64,000 nt of DNA from Harmothoe impar. Taxonomy: Eukaryota; Annelida; Polychaeta; Phyllodocida; Polynoidae. Both the position numbers and the translations under genes were made by a program. The stretch covers positions 65,822,808-65,886,807 of the forward strand of contig OX381719.1 in the NCBI GenBank assembly GCA_947462335.1, read 5' to 3'. Positions 51,921 through 63,610 of this stretch are shown here, one piece after another (position 1 is the stretch's first letter; each line of letters starts with the position of its first letter). Under the pieces are notes generated by a model. It was given only the letters and a program-made list of their open reading frames with translations, did not search any database and was not told where the DNA came from.

Positions 51921-54900
51921 TCCACAAGTACAACCTCAGCTGATACAGCAGGTACCAGCCAAACTGCATCATGGGTACCACCACCACTAGTACCACACAC
52001 ACACCTGCAGAGGGCAGCATTGGCTTACTCCTCCAGTCCAGCACTGAATAAATGGGGCCTTCTGATTGGTCCCTTCCATAGAGACAGTACAAAATATTAA
52101 AAATGACATAAACAAAACAGAAAGAAGCTGCATACACAGCATGCAGTACCCTCACAGGTGTCCGAGACATCATGATGTCCAGTATTAGTATCAGTGTATT
52201 CAGGGCGTTATTGCAGAGTTTGGTATCTGTGATATTGCCGTCATACACCAGAGGCCAGTAGAGTAGTGTAAGAAGTGCACTCCCTGTGAGTGCTATGTTG
52301 TACAGCAACCATGTGACCCTGATGTACCAAGGGCTAATGATGGTCACACCAGTGATAACATTGACCTGAGTAACTTCTCCATTTGCATCTGTGTTCAAAG
52401 TTATTGGTTCAGTTGAGACACTCATGGGAAAGTCCACATCACGACTGATACCACCTGTAATACAAAAATAGCCAATATTTGATAACTGATGTAGATGAAG
52501 GTGAGAAGTATTTTCATTATTATTTAGTATCTCATAAACTTCAACACAATATTCCTTCCAATCATATTGCAGTTTTACTATATCAATGTTCTGTTCAGTA
52601 TTGTTCACATCAAGCTCATTAAATTATCCTCGAGAATATAGTGTATGAATTAATAAATTCAAAACCTAGCATGCATAATGCAATATAGTCTAGTAGGGGA
52701 TTAAAAAAACTACAGTAGCTTCCTATTAGAACTCACTTTATCCATTAACGCCACTAGTAGTTCTTAAATTTACAATGTATACATCTATTTATCTTACTAA
52801 GTATACAGGATTTGTTTAAGTTTTGTATTTCCCCGACAGATTGAAATCGAAAGGCCCCGTATTTCGTTGAAACCCTTTATAACCCTGGGGGGTTAAGGGC
52901 TAATCTGTCGGGGAAATACAGAACTTAAACTGATTCTGTATTTATTTTTAAATGCAGATGTCAAGTATTAAAGGAGAAAAAGACATTTTATTAACCTGAA
53001 TCGTCTCCAAACCAACTCGACGCCACCATGACACCTTGCTCGATACACACTTCCGGTCTGTGGGCATCCGCCAAAAAGTAGCCCCCCCCCTTCGATCGCC
53101 TATATTGTCTTCATCTGTACAAATTAGGCCTTATTTTGCATTTTTTTGTATTAATTTCTTAAAAAAACAACACGATAAAAGTAGGAATCTTCCTTTATCG
53201 CCGAAAAATATATCGTCGCTCGAAAAATCTAGGTCAAGTTTAAGTTCCAAGACCAGCGGCCTCAACCGCTGGCTAGTTGATCATGGAAATTTTTACGTTA
53301 GATTTTTTGGCCGATGTGTCAAGTTTATAACCCTCAACCAAATTTTCTGGGGGGTTAAGGCCTAATTTACCCACAGTACGTCCAAATATGGGATCTTTTC
53401 TCTTCCGTGCGCTATGTTCCTTTCAATATAACTCGATTTTAAACCTAATAACCACCATATTATTTTTTGGGGAAGTTGAAGAAACAACTCCCGGCCTGCC
53501 ACTGTCGAGCGCAAGCCGGGCGGCCACATTTTTATCGTCTCAATTTTTCGCCGATCAATCAACTAAATAAGCCTCAACCAAATTTTCTGGGGGGCTAGGG
53601 CCTTATTCACCTATTGTACGTCTAAAAATAGGATGTTTTGTACAGCTTAGAAAGCTAGAAAATGGTATTTTAACCCCCAAACGAACCCAATAAAAAAAAG
53701 TGTCATTGTCTCAATCTTAATGTGGGTCAACTATCAGCTGATCGCAAGCCGAGCAGCCACATTTTTATCGTCTCAATTTTTTGCCGATATATCAACTTAG
53801 AGAGGCTCAACCAAATTTTCTGGGGGGCTAAGGCCTAATTCAGCTATTGTACGTGTAAATATAGGATGTTTTGTGCGGTTTAGGCTTTGTTTCAAGCAAA
53901 AATATGGAATATTAACCCCCAAACGAACCCAATGACAAAAAGTGTCATCGTATCAATCTAAATGTGGGTCAACGATCAGCTGATCGCAAGCTGAGCGGCC
54001 ACATTTCTATCGTCTCAATTTTGCCACGATCCATGATGTTAGAAAGCCTCAACCAAATTTTCTGGGGGGTATGGGCCTAATTCAGCTATCGTAAGTGTAA
54101 ATATAGGATGTTTTGTAATGCTTAGGCTTTGTTTCAAGCTAAAATAAAGTATTTTAACCCCCAAACGAAGCCAATGAAAACAAAGTTTGATGACAACGAA
54201 TTCGTAACCAAAACGTCACGCCTAGTCCAGGAATCGAACCCGGGTCTACCGCGTGGAAAGCGAGAGCGCTAACCACTAGACCATCTCGGCCTCACGTGCT
54301 GTGGAAGCCTCAGTGTATATATTTGACCCGCTAACCTTTGGTATCCTTGCGCCAGACCGGAAGTGAAGTTTTGAGGAAATACGGAGGTTTGAAGCAATAC
54401 GGGGCCTGGTTATTCAGCTTTTGCAAAATACGAGGCTCAGTGTCTAGGCCTACCCGACTTGGTATTTGGTCAAACCATTTAAAAATAAAAGCTTTTTTTA
54501 CACTCATTCATCATGAGTGCTTAGTGTCATAAAATACTGGAGAGGGACAAAGGAAGCACTTACTGCCTCTTCGGCCCGGTCGTGTCCTTATGACATGGTG
54601 ATAAAATGTAGACAAAGCAGCAGCCATGCCATGCAGGGCAGTAACCATGGCAACCCATGTGGTAAAGTAGAGGAAGATGTGCTGGTGATAGATAACGGCC
54701 TCCTTCACACACGTCCACACCAGCCACAGGACAAAGTACCCGGCCAGCAGCAAGCGGTACAGGACGAAGCAGTAGGACCCACAGCGAGACCACTGAAACA
54801 TGGTTAAACCTCAAAGTACAGTTTTATACACAAAGTACCCCACCAGCTTCAAGCGGTACAGGACCAAGCAGTACGACCCACAGCCAGACCACTGAAACAT

Positions 54901-55734
54901 GGTTAAACCTCAAAGTACAGTTTTATACACAAAGTACCCCACCAGCTTCAAACAGTACAGGATAAAGCAGTAGGACCCACAGCGAGACCACTGAAACATG
55001 GTTAAACCTCAAAGTACAGTTTTATACACAAAGTACCCCCCCAGCTTCAAGCGGTACAGGACAAAGCAGTACGACCCACAGCGAGACCACTGGAGTAAAT
55101 CCAGAAGTAAGTTGTAATAAGAAATATCAAAAGTATGTATAATCTAGATAGCAAATAAGATCCAGAAAAATATGTTTTTTACTCAGAGCCAGACGGCTGT
55201 AATAGAATGCCTTACTAAATTAGCCTTATATTAAGTATTTGTACCTGAAAGTTACACTTTTAGTTCCGAAGTCATGCACCATAATTGCAAATGTATTCAT
55301 GGTTTTAAGCCACTATTGCTATTTCGATAGGTTTCAAAAATGATCTGTGACATTACACCATTAAGCACCATACTACATACTTCTCAGTCACGTTGACGTG
55401 CACAAAATATTGAATGAAAATGCTTAGTGTCCAGCTTATAATAAATACAACAAAATGTTACTTTTCATTTTATCCTATATGGAATATGAATGGGAAAACA
55501 ATTTCACTGTGTTAATTCACTCTACTGTCTTAGATTCAGTTTTAATACACACTTGGGAGAATGTGTTTGTATTAAAGACTGAAATGTGTTTTTTTTTGTG
55601 TGCAATTAAAATGTGCAATTACAATAATTGAAGGACATAATTACCTGAGAGCGTACAAAGTAGCTCGGCTCCTCAAAATTAAAGCCCAGATTGTGAAGCT
55701 GCAGTTCTTGTCTGAAAGTCTTGGACACAATCAT
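51898..55734 (-). CDS. Rolling-stone-like multi-pass membrane protein, three coding exons
   Basis: Coding exons are 55,734-55,645 (90 nt, phase 0, donor CAG/GTAATT), 54,792-54,564 (229 nt, acceptor TTTCAG, donor GCA/GTAAGT) and 52,454-51,898 (acceptor TTACAG, phase 1). Joined they give 291 residues. Six hydrophobic segments are visible, at about 39-58, 69-95, 152-176, 190-205, 212-233 and 258-280. The N-terminus (ELQLHNLGF...FVRSQW), the YRLLLAGYFVLWLVW helix and PWYIRVTWLLYNIALTG match the rolling stone (Rost) family, first known from Drosophila myoblast fusion. A further 5' UTR exon boundary (acceptor, exon start 55,788) precedes the ATG. Introns hold repeats, a tRNA-like sequence and partial duplicates of exon 2. 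The phases agree exactly, which supports the model. This is the best host gene in the window. Confidence 0.88.
52809..52934. repeat. 126-bp inverted repeat in a Rost intron
   Basis: Arms of about 32 bp containing TTAAGTTTTGTATTTCCCCG and its near complement CGGGGAAATACAGAACTTAA, ending at CAGA/TCTG. Centre AACCCTTTATAACCCTGGGG resembles the centre of the palindrome at 23,434-23,583. Confidence 0.75.
53335..54190. repeat. ~240-bp repeat, four tandem units in a Rost intron
   Basis: CAACCAAATTTTCTGGGGGG starts at about 53,335, 53,575, 53,808 and 54,050. Units share GCGGCCACATTT, TCGTCTCAATTTT and GATCAGCTGATCG. Related units lie at 24,060-24,770. Non-coding. Confidence 0.85.
54220..54290 (-). 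tRNA. tRNA-like sequence, anticodon UCC (Gly-type)
   Basis: On the minus strand the A box (TGGTCTAGTGGTTAG) and B box (GGGTTCGATTCCTGG) of a tRNA gene are perfect in spacing, and the anticodon loop reads TTTCCAC with a TCC anticodon. The acceptor stem (GCCGAGA against ACTAGGC) pairs at only about five of seven positions and the anticodon stem is imperfect. It is therefore either a diverged tRNA gene, a tRNA pseudogene or the head of a tRNA-derived SINE. It sits inside a Rost intron next to the ~240-bp repeats. Confidence 0.6.
54720..55093. repeat. 99-bp tandem repeat of the 5' part of Rost exon 2
   Basis: The segment with GACCACTGAAACATGG recurs with exact 99-bp spacing (54,791, 54,890, 54,989, 55,088). 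Each copy contains a splice-acceptor-like end and the first ~24 codons of exon 2, then diverges into AAAACTGTACTTTGA (stop) in the three upstream copies. Only the copy at 54,792 continues into the full exon. Confidence 0.9.
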
Positions 55735-55788
55735 CTTGGCAGGTTTTTAGAGGCCGGGATGAAGTCCAATCATGGTCCCCAGAGCATG

Positions 55789-56755
55789 CTGAAAAAAATA
55801 AATGATTTAATTATAGAAAAGTGGTCAGTTTTCATAATCAGACATCACTTTCTTATGCAACAGTTTTTAGAATAAATAATGAGTCTTGTTAAGTTTACTG
55901 TCTTGTAAATGAAGGTACAGATGTGACATCTGTGGGAGTCATGTATAACAGCAATCTGAATAACCAGGTACTGAATGAGGAATAGCATGTTGCCTTGGAC
56001 ACTCATGAAAAGCTTTTTATTTTCACCTTGAAAAATACAACACTTATTGTGCAACAGAAATGATTGATATAGTGTATGATAAATTCATTTTCTTTCTAGA
56101 GCAAAAAGGTACTTAGGGCTAGTATATCCATGAAATAGTGTGACTTAGGGGCACTAACACAATTTACTCCATACAGAGCAGGGAGTTGAATAACCCAGTG
56201 GGCTGGACCATATCATATTGTGTAGTATGCATCTTAACATGAGGGCTCACAATTAATATTGTAATTTCAAAGGTGCTTCTGTTTACATCTTCATTATATA
56301 GTAAGCTAATACACTCTCCCTTTTCTACAGTCAGGATGCATAAATGCAGCTGACATATTTCAGGAATATGGTAGCTCAATACATTGGAATTCTATGTAAA
56401 ACAGATGCTAGGGAATGGTGACTGGTATCAAGTCTTGTGTCTAAAAATGTAAGAAAGGGGTCTGTAAATTACGACATGCAATTTTTTGAGTTTGCTTTCC
56501 TGTGTTTATGTACATAAGTCTTGTGTGACATTGCATGACAAGTTTATGGCAGTAAGTGACTTGTAACCGTGGTTTGTACCAGCCTCTACACTCATACCTG
56601 TCACTGATTACAGGGATATCATCATGGTTACCACCCGGGGTAAGGTGTAAGAGATATATGGCAGTTAGTGAGTTGTAATCAAGGCCTCTTTACACACCAC
56701 CTATCACTGATAACAGGTCATATAAATGTCCCATTTGTATGTCTATAAATATGAC
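55789..56755. other. No gene seen; upstream of the Rost coding exons
   Basis: AT-rich. It likely contains the first intron of the Rost-like gene; its 5' non-coding exon and promoter were not identified. Confidence 0.4.
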
Positions 56756-56802
56756 AGCAATACCCCCCCCCCCCTCTCAGCAGGGAGGGTGTGTGCACCC
56801 AC

Positions 56803-57242
56803 CAGTGCAGGGAGGGTGTGTGTGTGCAGGGAGGGTGTGTGTGTGCAGGGAGGGTGTGTGTGTGCAGGGAGGGTGTGTGTGTGCAGGGAGGGTGTGTGTG
56901 TGCAGGGAGGGTGTGTGTGTGCAGGGAGGGTGTGTGTGTGCAGGGAGGGTGTGTGTGTGCAGGGAGGGTGTGTGTGTGCAGGGAGGGTGTGTGTGTGCAG
57001 GGAGGGTGTGTGTGTGCAGGGAGGGTGTGTGTGTGCAGGGAGGGTGTGTGTGTGCAGGGAGGGTGTGTGTGTGCAGGGAGGGTGTGTGTGTGCAGGGAGG
57101 GTGTGTGTGTGCAGGGAGGGTGTGTGTGTGCAGGGAGGGTGTGTGTGTGCAGGGAGGGTGTGTGTGTGCAGGGAGGGTGTGTGTGTGCAGGGAGGGTGTG
57201 TGTGTGCAGGGAGGGTGTGTGTGTGCAGGGAGGGTGTGTGTA
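56803..57242. repeat. 18-bp minisatellite, about 24 perfect units
   Basis: Unit GTGTGTGTGCAGGGAGGG is repeated almost without variation. 18 is divisible by three, so it yields repeat-only open frames on both strands. The low variation suggests recent expansion. Confidence 0.95.
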
Positions 57243-57693
57243 CACACCTGAGCTACAGGCTGGCACCAGTCAGGAGCCTGCTGATTGGCTTGGCCACCTG
57301 GGCTATGCACTGCAGCCGGAGAGGGTGGTCAGTTGGGGTCAGCAAGCCGCGAGCAGAGGATCAGCTTAGAACTAAGCAGAACAAAGGCTCTCCAGATGTG
57401 GCCTTATTTAAACATTGTGGCACTTTAGGACTGGCAGCCCTCCCCCTGAGGCTTGTTCTGTCCCTCCAATGTTTGTACAGAGTTCTGCACTAAAATCACT
57501 GCGTTTCTCTAGAAGAGAGTGCCTAAAAAGGCATAAAAGCCATAATTTGTTCATTCTTCTTGTTCAATCTTTAATGTTTTAGTGATTTCCTGTGTGCATT
57601 TCAATTGTCTCATTAAAGTTCATGAGACTGGCACAGCTAGTAGTGCTGCACAGTACCAAAGATGTAGTCTCGGATTACCCGACTACTCTACAT

Positions 57694-59030
57694 GAGGTAA
57701 CTACATCTGACATGGCCTCCATTCTCAAGTCTTAAAACACTTAAACACTTAACATGTTGCAGCAAATGGACTCCTCACCATGATGCATGTTGACATTTAC
57801 TGCCACACATTGTTTGCTAGTCCCATGTTAACAGATGCCTTGGGTGTCGTTTAATATGTAATCCTCACCTTCCCAGTAGCAGTGATTCAATAGCTCCCCT
57901 CCTGCATATACATTTATGAATGTCAGTTGAATATGATATGGCTCTAACTAGTTGCAGAAACAGATGAATAACAATAATGTGTACATTCTTGAGGGTCTGT
58001 CCTACCAATGTCCTACCACTGTTTAACCAGAGCAGTTGACAGTTGTTGGAAGCCTTAACACTATATATTGTATCGGCCTTGAAGCCACTATCTATGGCCT
58101 TATTGGGGGATATAAAGAGAACCCCATCACATCATGGTATAGGTAATAAACTAAACTAAACAAAAGGCAGACCAGCAATATGATGTGTGGATGTATCAGA
58201 ATCTGACACTCTGTTTTCTCGATCCTTTCTCGATACTTGTTGAATGTGTTCATTACTTTGCTCATGGCAGCAGCTATTTCATATATTTCTGCAACAGTTC
58301 TTGGAAAGGTGGAGTACAATACATCAAATAAAGCCTCCCCTCGTAATGTTACGGCTATTATATCCTGCCTGCCGCAAAATGAAATGATTTGATGCAAAAT
58401 GAAGTCATTTTAAGTCATTTGTTGAAACTGCCCCTCTCTACATTAAATTCAAGTATCAGCCCTGCCCCAGTATATTGGAACTAGATGGCACTTGCATTAT
58501 TCATACCTCCTCCCTTCTATGGCAGCCCCCTGTCATTGGATTCCATTCATGGTTTACGAAGCATGTTATCAGATGGATTAGAAAGCTGTATTGTTCAAAG
58601 TCCAAGTCATTAATCTATAATGTGTCAACCTTCAGACATTCTTTTACAACTGAATATTGTCGGGAAATTCACGCCCAAAATGAGTCCTGTTGTCTTATTT
58701 TTCAATCTGATCATTTTTCTATAATGAAGTTTGACTTCACTTAGAATGCAAGTCCAAGGATGAGGCTGGTTTTAATGTTTAATGATATTTCCATAAATTG
58801 GTACCATGCGAGAAACACCCTACCTACCAATGTTTTATTCATGGATTTAGTAATATGGTTCCCCATGGTCATGATATGCCATCTGAGGTATTCAAAGCAG
58901 ATGTTTCACATGGCACAGGAAATTGAAAATCTCAGCAGGGTGACCCGCCTGATCTATAGCCAATTCACAGAATGATATGATGCTACATTGGACTACATAC
59001 ATGACTTTAACCCTTTAAGGACCGCTGGCA
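57694..59030. repeat. Duplicated segment, copy 1
   Basis: Three blocks recur in order further right: 57,694-57,780 with 60,758-60,845 (AAAACACTTAAACACTTAAC), 58,490-58,575 with 63,094-63,178 (ATTCATACCTCCTCCCTTCT) and 58,914-59,010 with 63,508-63,605 (GATCTATAGCC). The intervening parts have diverged. No gene recognised; a 101-residue minus-strand frame at 58,092-58,397 is not supported by any motif. Confidence 0.6.
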
Positions 59031-60195
59031 GTTAAATGGTGTTTTAATTCAGAAGATATATTTAATAAATTGTGTTATGCCATGCTTGAATTGTAAATTC
59101 ATTGAAAAACATTATACGTAAGGGGCCTTAGCAGCGATAATGCTTGATAAATCTTATTTTTGTTTTTGCCTTTTTTTACCCATCTAATTTTGTGTATGTA
59201 ATCCTTTACCCAGATAAGGAATACTGCATTGACCCATTAGAACAAACTATTTCGAATTGACCAATGGGTGGTCTGGATTTGCATGTGGACACCTTGTAAA
59301 TAAAGATATTATTCACTGAGTCAGAATAGCTCTTTGACTTTGTGGCTACTGGTATACACTGCTTTTATGCTGAAGACACATCTTACAAGGGTCCATTATA
59401 CACACACTGCTTTCACTCTTTCCATTCCGCATCACTTCTTAATCCAGACTTTGAAACCTGCCTGTCCCCTAACCAAGAGGCACCCTTAAATTGCCTTGTC
59501 TGGACCGTCATAAATCTCGCACAGTCACTTCTGAGGATCACGTGACCACTCTCTATACTCAACACCCTGTTATTTGGAGGAGAGCCCTATATTTTGCCTA
59601 GGTACTTTTCTCTCATGTAGAGTCCTTTATTCTTCCATATGGGCTGGCCGATGGCAAAAACATGAGGATTTCCTTAAACATTCTGTTGTAATATCTCAGT
59701 ATTATAAGGTGGAAATGGTATACTTTACCTGTAATAATTACGAGTGGTTATGTGAGATATAAACCTGTATACATGATGAGTTTGGGGCTCCAGCATTACT
59801 GATGTTTGGAATGAGATATCTAAGATGCTACAAATGTAGATGTGACCCCTGCTAAGGCTGATTAAGGTATTATCACATCTAAGGATATATATGGTGTTTC
59901 AATCCATAACATTTATGAAAAAAAATGTTACGACATGTTCACATTTTATATTTATTGAAAAACATGTTATGCATACGTGTTCTAGTTTAAGTTATGTACA
60001 TGCCGACATAGAGGATGCTGACAGCACTTGGTGGAAGCCATGCTGATATTGGTATACATGTTCTACCTTAAATGATGTACATGCCAACATAGAGGAACCC
60101 TAGAGGCACAGTATCTAATGGGTGAGGCTTCCTGAGCATCAACCTGCAGCTCCTGACATTAAGGCTGGTCCTACAGGCTGATCCTTATTACAAGG
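59031..60195. other. No gene seen
   Basis: AT-rich DNA with a short imperfect direct repeat (TATGTACATGCC...ACATAGAGGA at about 59,993 and 60,074). No supported ORF. Confidence 0.5.
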
Positions 60196-60312
60196 TTATT
60201 AGTATACAGCAGCCATTAACCCTAACCCTATACGACACCTTACATCATTAGTATACGGCGGCCATTAACCCTAACCCTAACCCTATACAACACCTTACAC
60301 CATTAGTATACA
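60196..60312. repeat. Short duplication with telomere-like CCCTAA units
   Basis: Two tandem copies of a ~60-bp segment, each containing two to three AACCCT units (ATTAACCCTAACCCTA), flanked by ATTAGTATAC and ACACCTTACA. CCCTAA is the common metazoan telomere repeat. Confidence 0.75.
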
Positions 60313-60757
60313 GCACCCATGGTAATGAGGGTTATCCCTCAGCAGGGATTGCCTTATGACTAGGGCAGGGCAGACTGATGAGGTGAAACCTGTGTCTGCT
60401 CCTACAATATACCTTACCAGAGGCACTCTCAGTGAAGATGTTAGAAGGTTAATCATGAAACAAACCTTGACGTGTTATAGTTTGGAAAACATCAAAGGGT
60501 TAAACTAATACAAACTGGTAGCATTACATACTACTTTGAAGTGGACATAGTGTCATATTTATTGCATATTTACCTTACAAATAAAGCTCATGGTCAGACC
60601 TGAAGGACAACAAGAACCAGTTACAATATTGTAATAAAAAGGGCATGAATTAAGTATCAAATATAGGGACTGTCAGTTCCCATGTAAGGACTAAATTTGA
60701 AGCATTAGTTCCCCAATAGTTATGATATGCATTGGCTGAGATGCCTTCCCTATCGGT

Positions 60758-63610
60758 GAGGTAACTACCCCTGACACAGCCTCGTTTCTGCAGCCACAAA
60801 ACACTTAAACACTTAACATGCTGCAGCTAATGGATGAAGTCTCACCAAGACATCAGACACTCAGCTCCACATGGAGGTCACCAAGACATCAGACACTCAG
60901 CTCCACATGGAGGGAGTCTCACCAAGACATCAGACACTCAGCTCCACATGGAGGTCACCAAGACATCAGACACTCAGCTCCACATGGAGGTCACCAAGAC
61001 ATCAGACACTCAGCTCCACATGGAGGGAGTCTCACCAAGACATCACACACTCACCTCCACATGGAGGTCACCAAGACATCAGACACTCAGCTCCACATGG
61101 AGGGAGTCTCACCAAGACATCAGACACTCAGCTCCACATGGAGGTCACCAAGACATCAGACACTCAGCTCCACATGGAGGTCACCAAGACATCAGACACT
61201 CAGCTCCTCATGGAGGGAGTCTCACCAAGACATCAGACACGCAGCTCCTCATGGAGGGAGTCTCACCAAGACATCAGACACTCAGCTCCACATGGAGGGA
61301 GTCTCACCAAGACATCAGACACTCAGCTCCACATGGAGGTCACCAAGACATCAGACACTCAGCTCCACATGGAGGTCACCAAGACATCAGACACTCAGCT
61401 CCTCATGGAGGGAGTCTCACCAAGACATCAGACACTCAGCTCCACATGGAGGTCACCAAGACATCAGACACTCAGCTCCACATGGAGGGAGTCTCACCAA
61501 GACATCAGACACTCAGCTCCACATGGAGGGAGTCTCACCAAGACATCAGACACTCAACTCCTCATGGAGGTCACCAAGACATCAGACACTCAGCTCCACA
61601 TGGAGGGAGTCTCACCAAGACATCAGACACTCAGCTCCACATGGAGGGAGTCTCACCAAGACATCAGACACTCAACTCCTCATGGAGGGAGTCTCACCAA
61701 GACATCAGACACTCAGCTCCACATGGAGGGAGTCTCACCAAGACATCACACACTCAGCTACACATGGAGGTCACCAAGACATCAGACACTCAGCTCCACA
61801 TGGAGGTCACCAAGACATCAGACACTCAGCTCCACATGGAGGGAGTCTCACCAAGACATCAGACACTCAGCTCCACATGGAGGTCACCAAGACATCAGAC
61901 ACTCAGCTCCACATGGAGGTCACCAAGACATCAGACACTCAGCTCCACATGGAGGGAGTCTCACCAAGACATCAGACACTCAGCTCCACATGGAGGGAGT
62001 CTCACCAAGACATCAGACACTCAGCTCCACATGGAGGGAGTCTCACCAAGACATCAGACACTCAGCTCCACATGGAGGTCACCAAGACATCAGACACCCA
62101 GCTCCACATGGAGGGAGTCTCACCAAGACATCAGACACTCAGCTCCACATGGAGGTCACCAAGACATCAGACACTCAGCTCCACATGGAGGGAGTCTCAC
62201 CAAGACATCAGACACTCAGCTCCACATGGAGGTCACCAAGACATCAGACACTCAGCTCCTCATGGAGGGAGTCTCACCAAGACATCAGACACTCAGCTCC
62301 ACATGGAGGGAGCCTCAGCAAGACATCACACACTCAGCTCCACATGGAGGGAGTCTCACCAAGACATCAGACACTCAGCTCCTCATGGAGGGAGTCTCAC
62401 CAAGACATCAGACACTCAGCTCCACATGGAGGGAGTCTCACCAAGACATCAGACACTCAGCTCCACATGGAGGGAGTCTCACCAAGACATCAGACACTCA
62501 GCTCCACATGGAAGGAGTCTCACCAAGACATCAGACACTCAGCTCCACATGGAGGTCACCAAGACATCAGACACTCAGCTCCACATGGAGGGAGTCTCAC
62601 CAAGACATCAGACACTCAGCTCCACATGGAGGTCACCAAGACATCAGACACTCAGCTCCACATGGAGGTCACCAAGACATCAGACACTCAGCTCCACAGT
62701 GCCATCAACCTTTAAAGATGACATTCAGTTTCATGATGCACCAAAGTGGTTTGGGTGAGTAGCATGTGGGCTCTATCATTTGGTGCATCATGCCACCCTT
62801 TATATCAGATCCTTTTGATGGCATGATGCTTCCATGCAGCACTAGTGAGCTACTTGCTTTGGCTGCGTTCATGCATCATGATAACTATACAATAAGGTTT
62901 TACATTAAGGCAATTGTATCTAGTTCTTGTTGAATAAAAATGACATACAGGATAGTTAATAGATACTTCTTCTATCAGAGAATGTTGTTGATAATATCAA
63001 CATTTGGCTGCAGAAAGACTTTCCCATTTAGTATGTACCTATCTTTCAAAATATCAGTGTGTCACAAGTATATATCTGTAACTAGATTGCCCTTTCATTA
63101 TTCATACCTCCTCCCTTCTGTAACAGCCCCCTTGGATAGCATTTTGTTCATGGTATAGGAAGCATGTAATTAGGTGGAGGAGGTCCTGGTTTGCCATGAT
63201 AGCTGTTTAACGCTATGATACCCTCAAAGTGCTTCTGCTGTATCATGCCCTTTGTCATTGTGAGGCTTGAAGGCAGCTCTTCAGTATAATTCATGAAGGC
63301 TGCATTCAATCATCATGCTGACAAAGGGCATAGCTAATTTAATTTAGCTTCAACCTACAACTCATCACTTCAGAGTTCCCATTAACTTTAAATACCATCA
63401 AAATGACTGAGTGGGATATAGTTGCCTGGGGTCTGCTACGATTGACTTGCCAAGGGTTGGCTAGTGATATGCAGTGCTTGGTATTCCATGCAATTATTTC
63501 TGACTCTACAGGAAATTGGAAATTTCAGCTGGGTGGCACGTTGATCTATAGCCTATTCATATCATGAGATGAGGTTTAAATTGGATTACATAAATTGCCT
63601 CAACTCTAAA
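60758..63610. repeat. Duplicated segment, copy 2, expanded by a minisatellite
   Basis: Partner of 57,694-59,030 in the same orientation. It is longer because of the 1.86 kb minisatellite at 60,838-62,695. Confidence 0.55.
60838..62695. repeat. 36/41-bp compound minisatellite, about 48 units
   Basis: Two unit types are mixed: a 36-mer (GTCACCAAGACATCAGACAC then TCAGCTCCACATGGAG) and a 41-mer that differs by GGAGTCTCACC at its start. Variants include CTCCTCATGG for CTCCACATGG. All three plus-strand frames remain open for more than 1.8 kb, because no unit creates a stop in any phase; these frames are not genes. Confidence 0.95.

Noticed and set aside
56718..57493. Several overlapping 170-255 residue Cys/Gly/Val or His/Thr/Pro repeat frames on both strands
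   Set aside because: All are translations of the 18-bp minisatellite, in several frames at once.
58092..58397. 101-residue minus-strand frame with one hydrophobic segment
   Set aside because: No recognisable family, no supporting splice or polyadenylation context; it lies in a decayed duplicated region.
60838..62695. CRISPR-like array
   Set aside because: Units are contiguous without unique spacers and the genome is eukaryotic; it is a minisatellite.
60818..62762. Three 614-646 residue frames
   Set aside because: Translation of the 36/41-bp minisatellite in all three phases; the sequence cannot encode three selected proteins.
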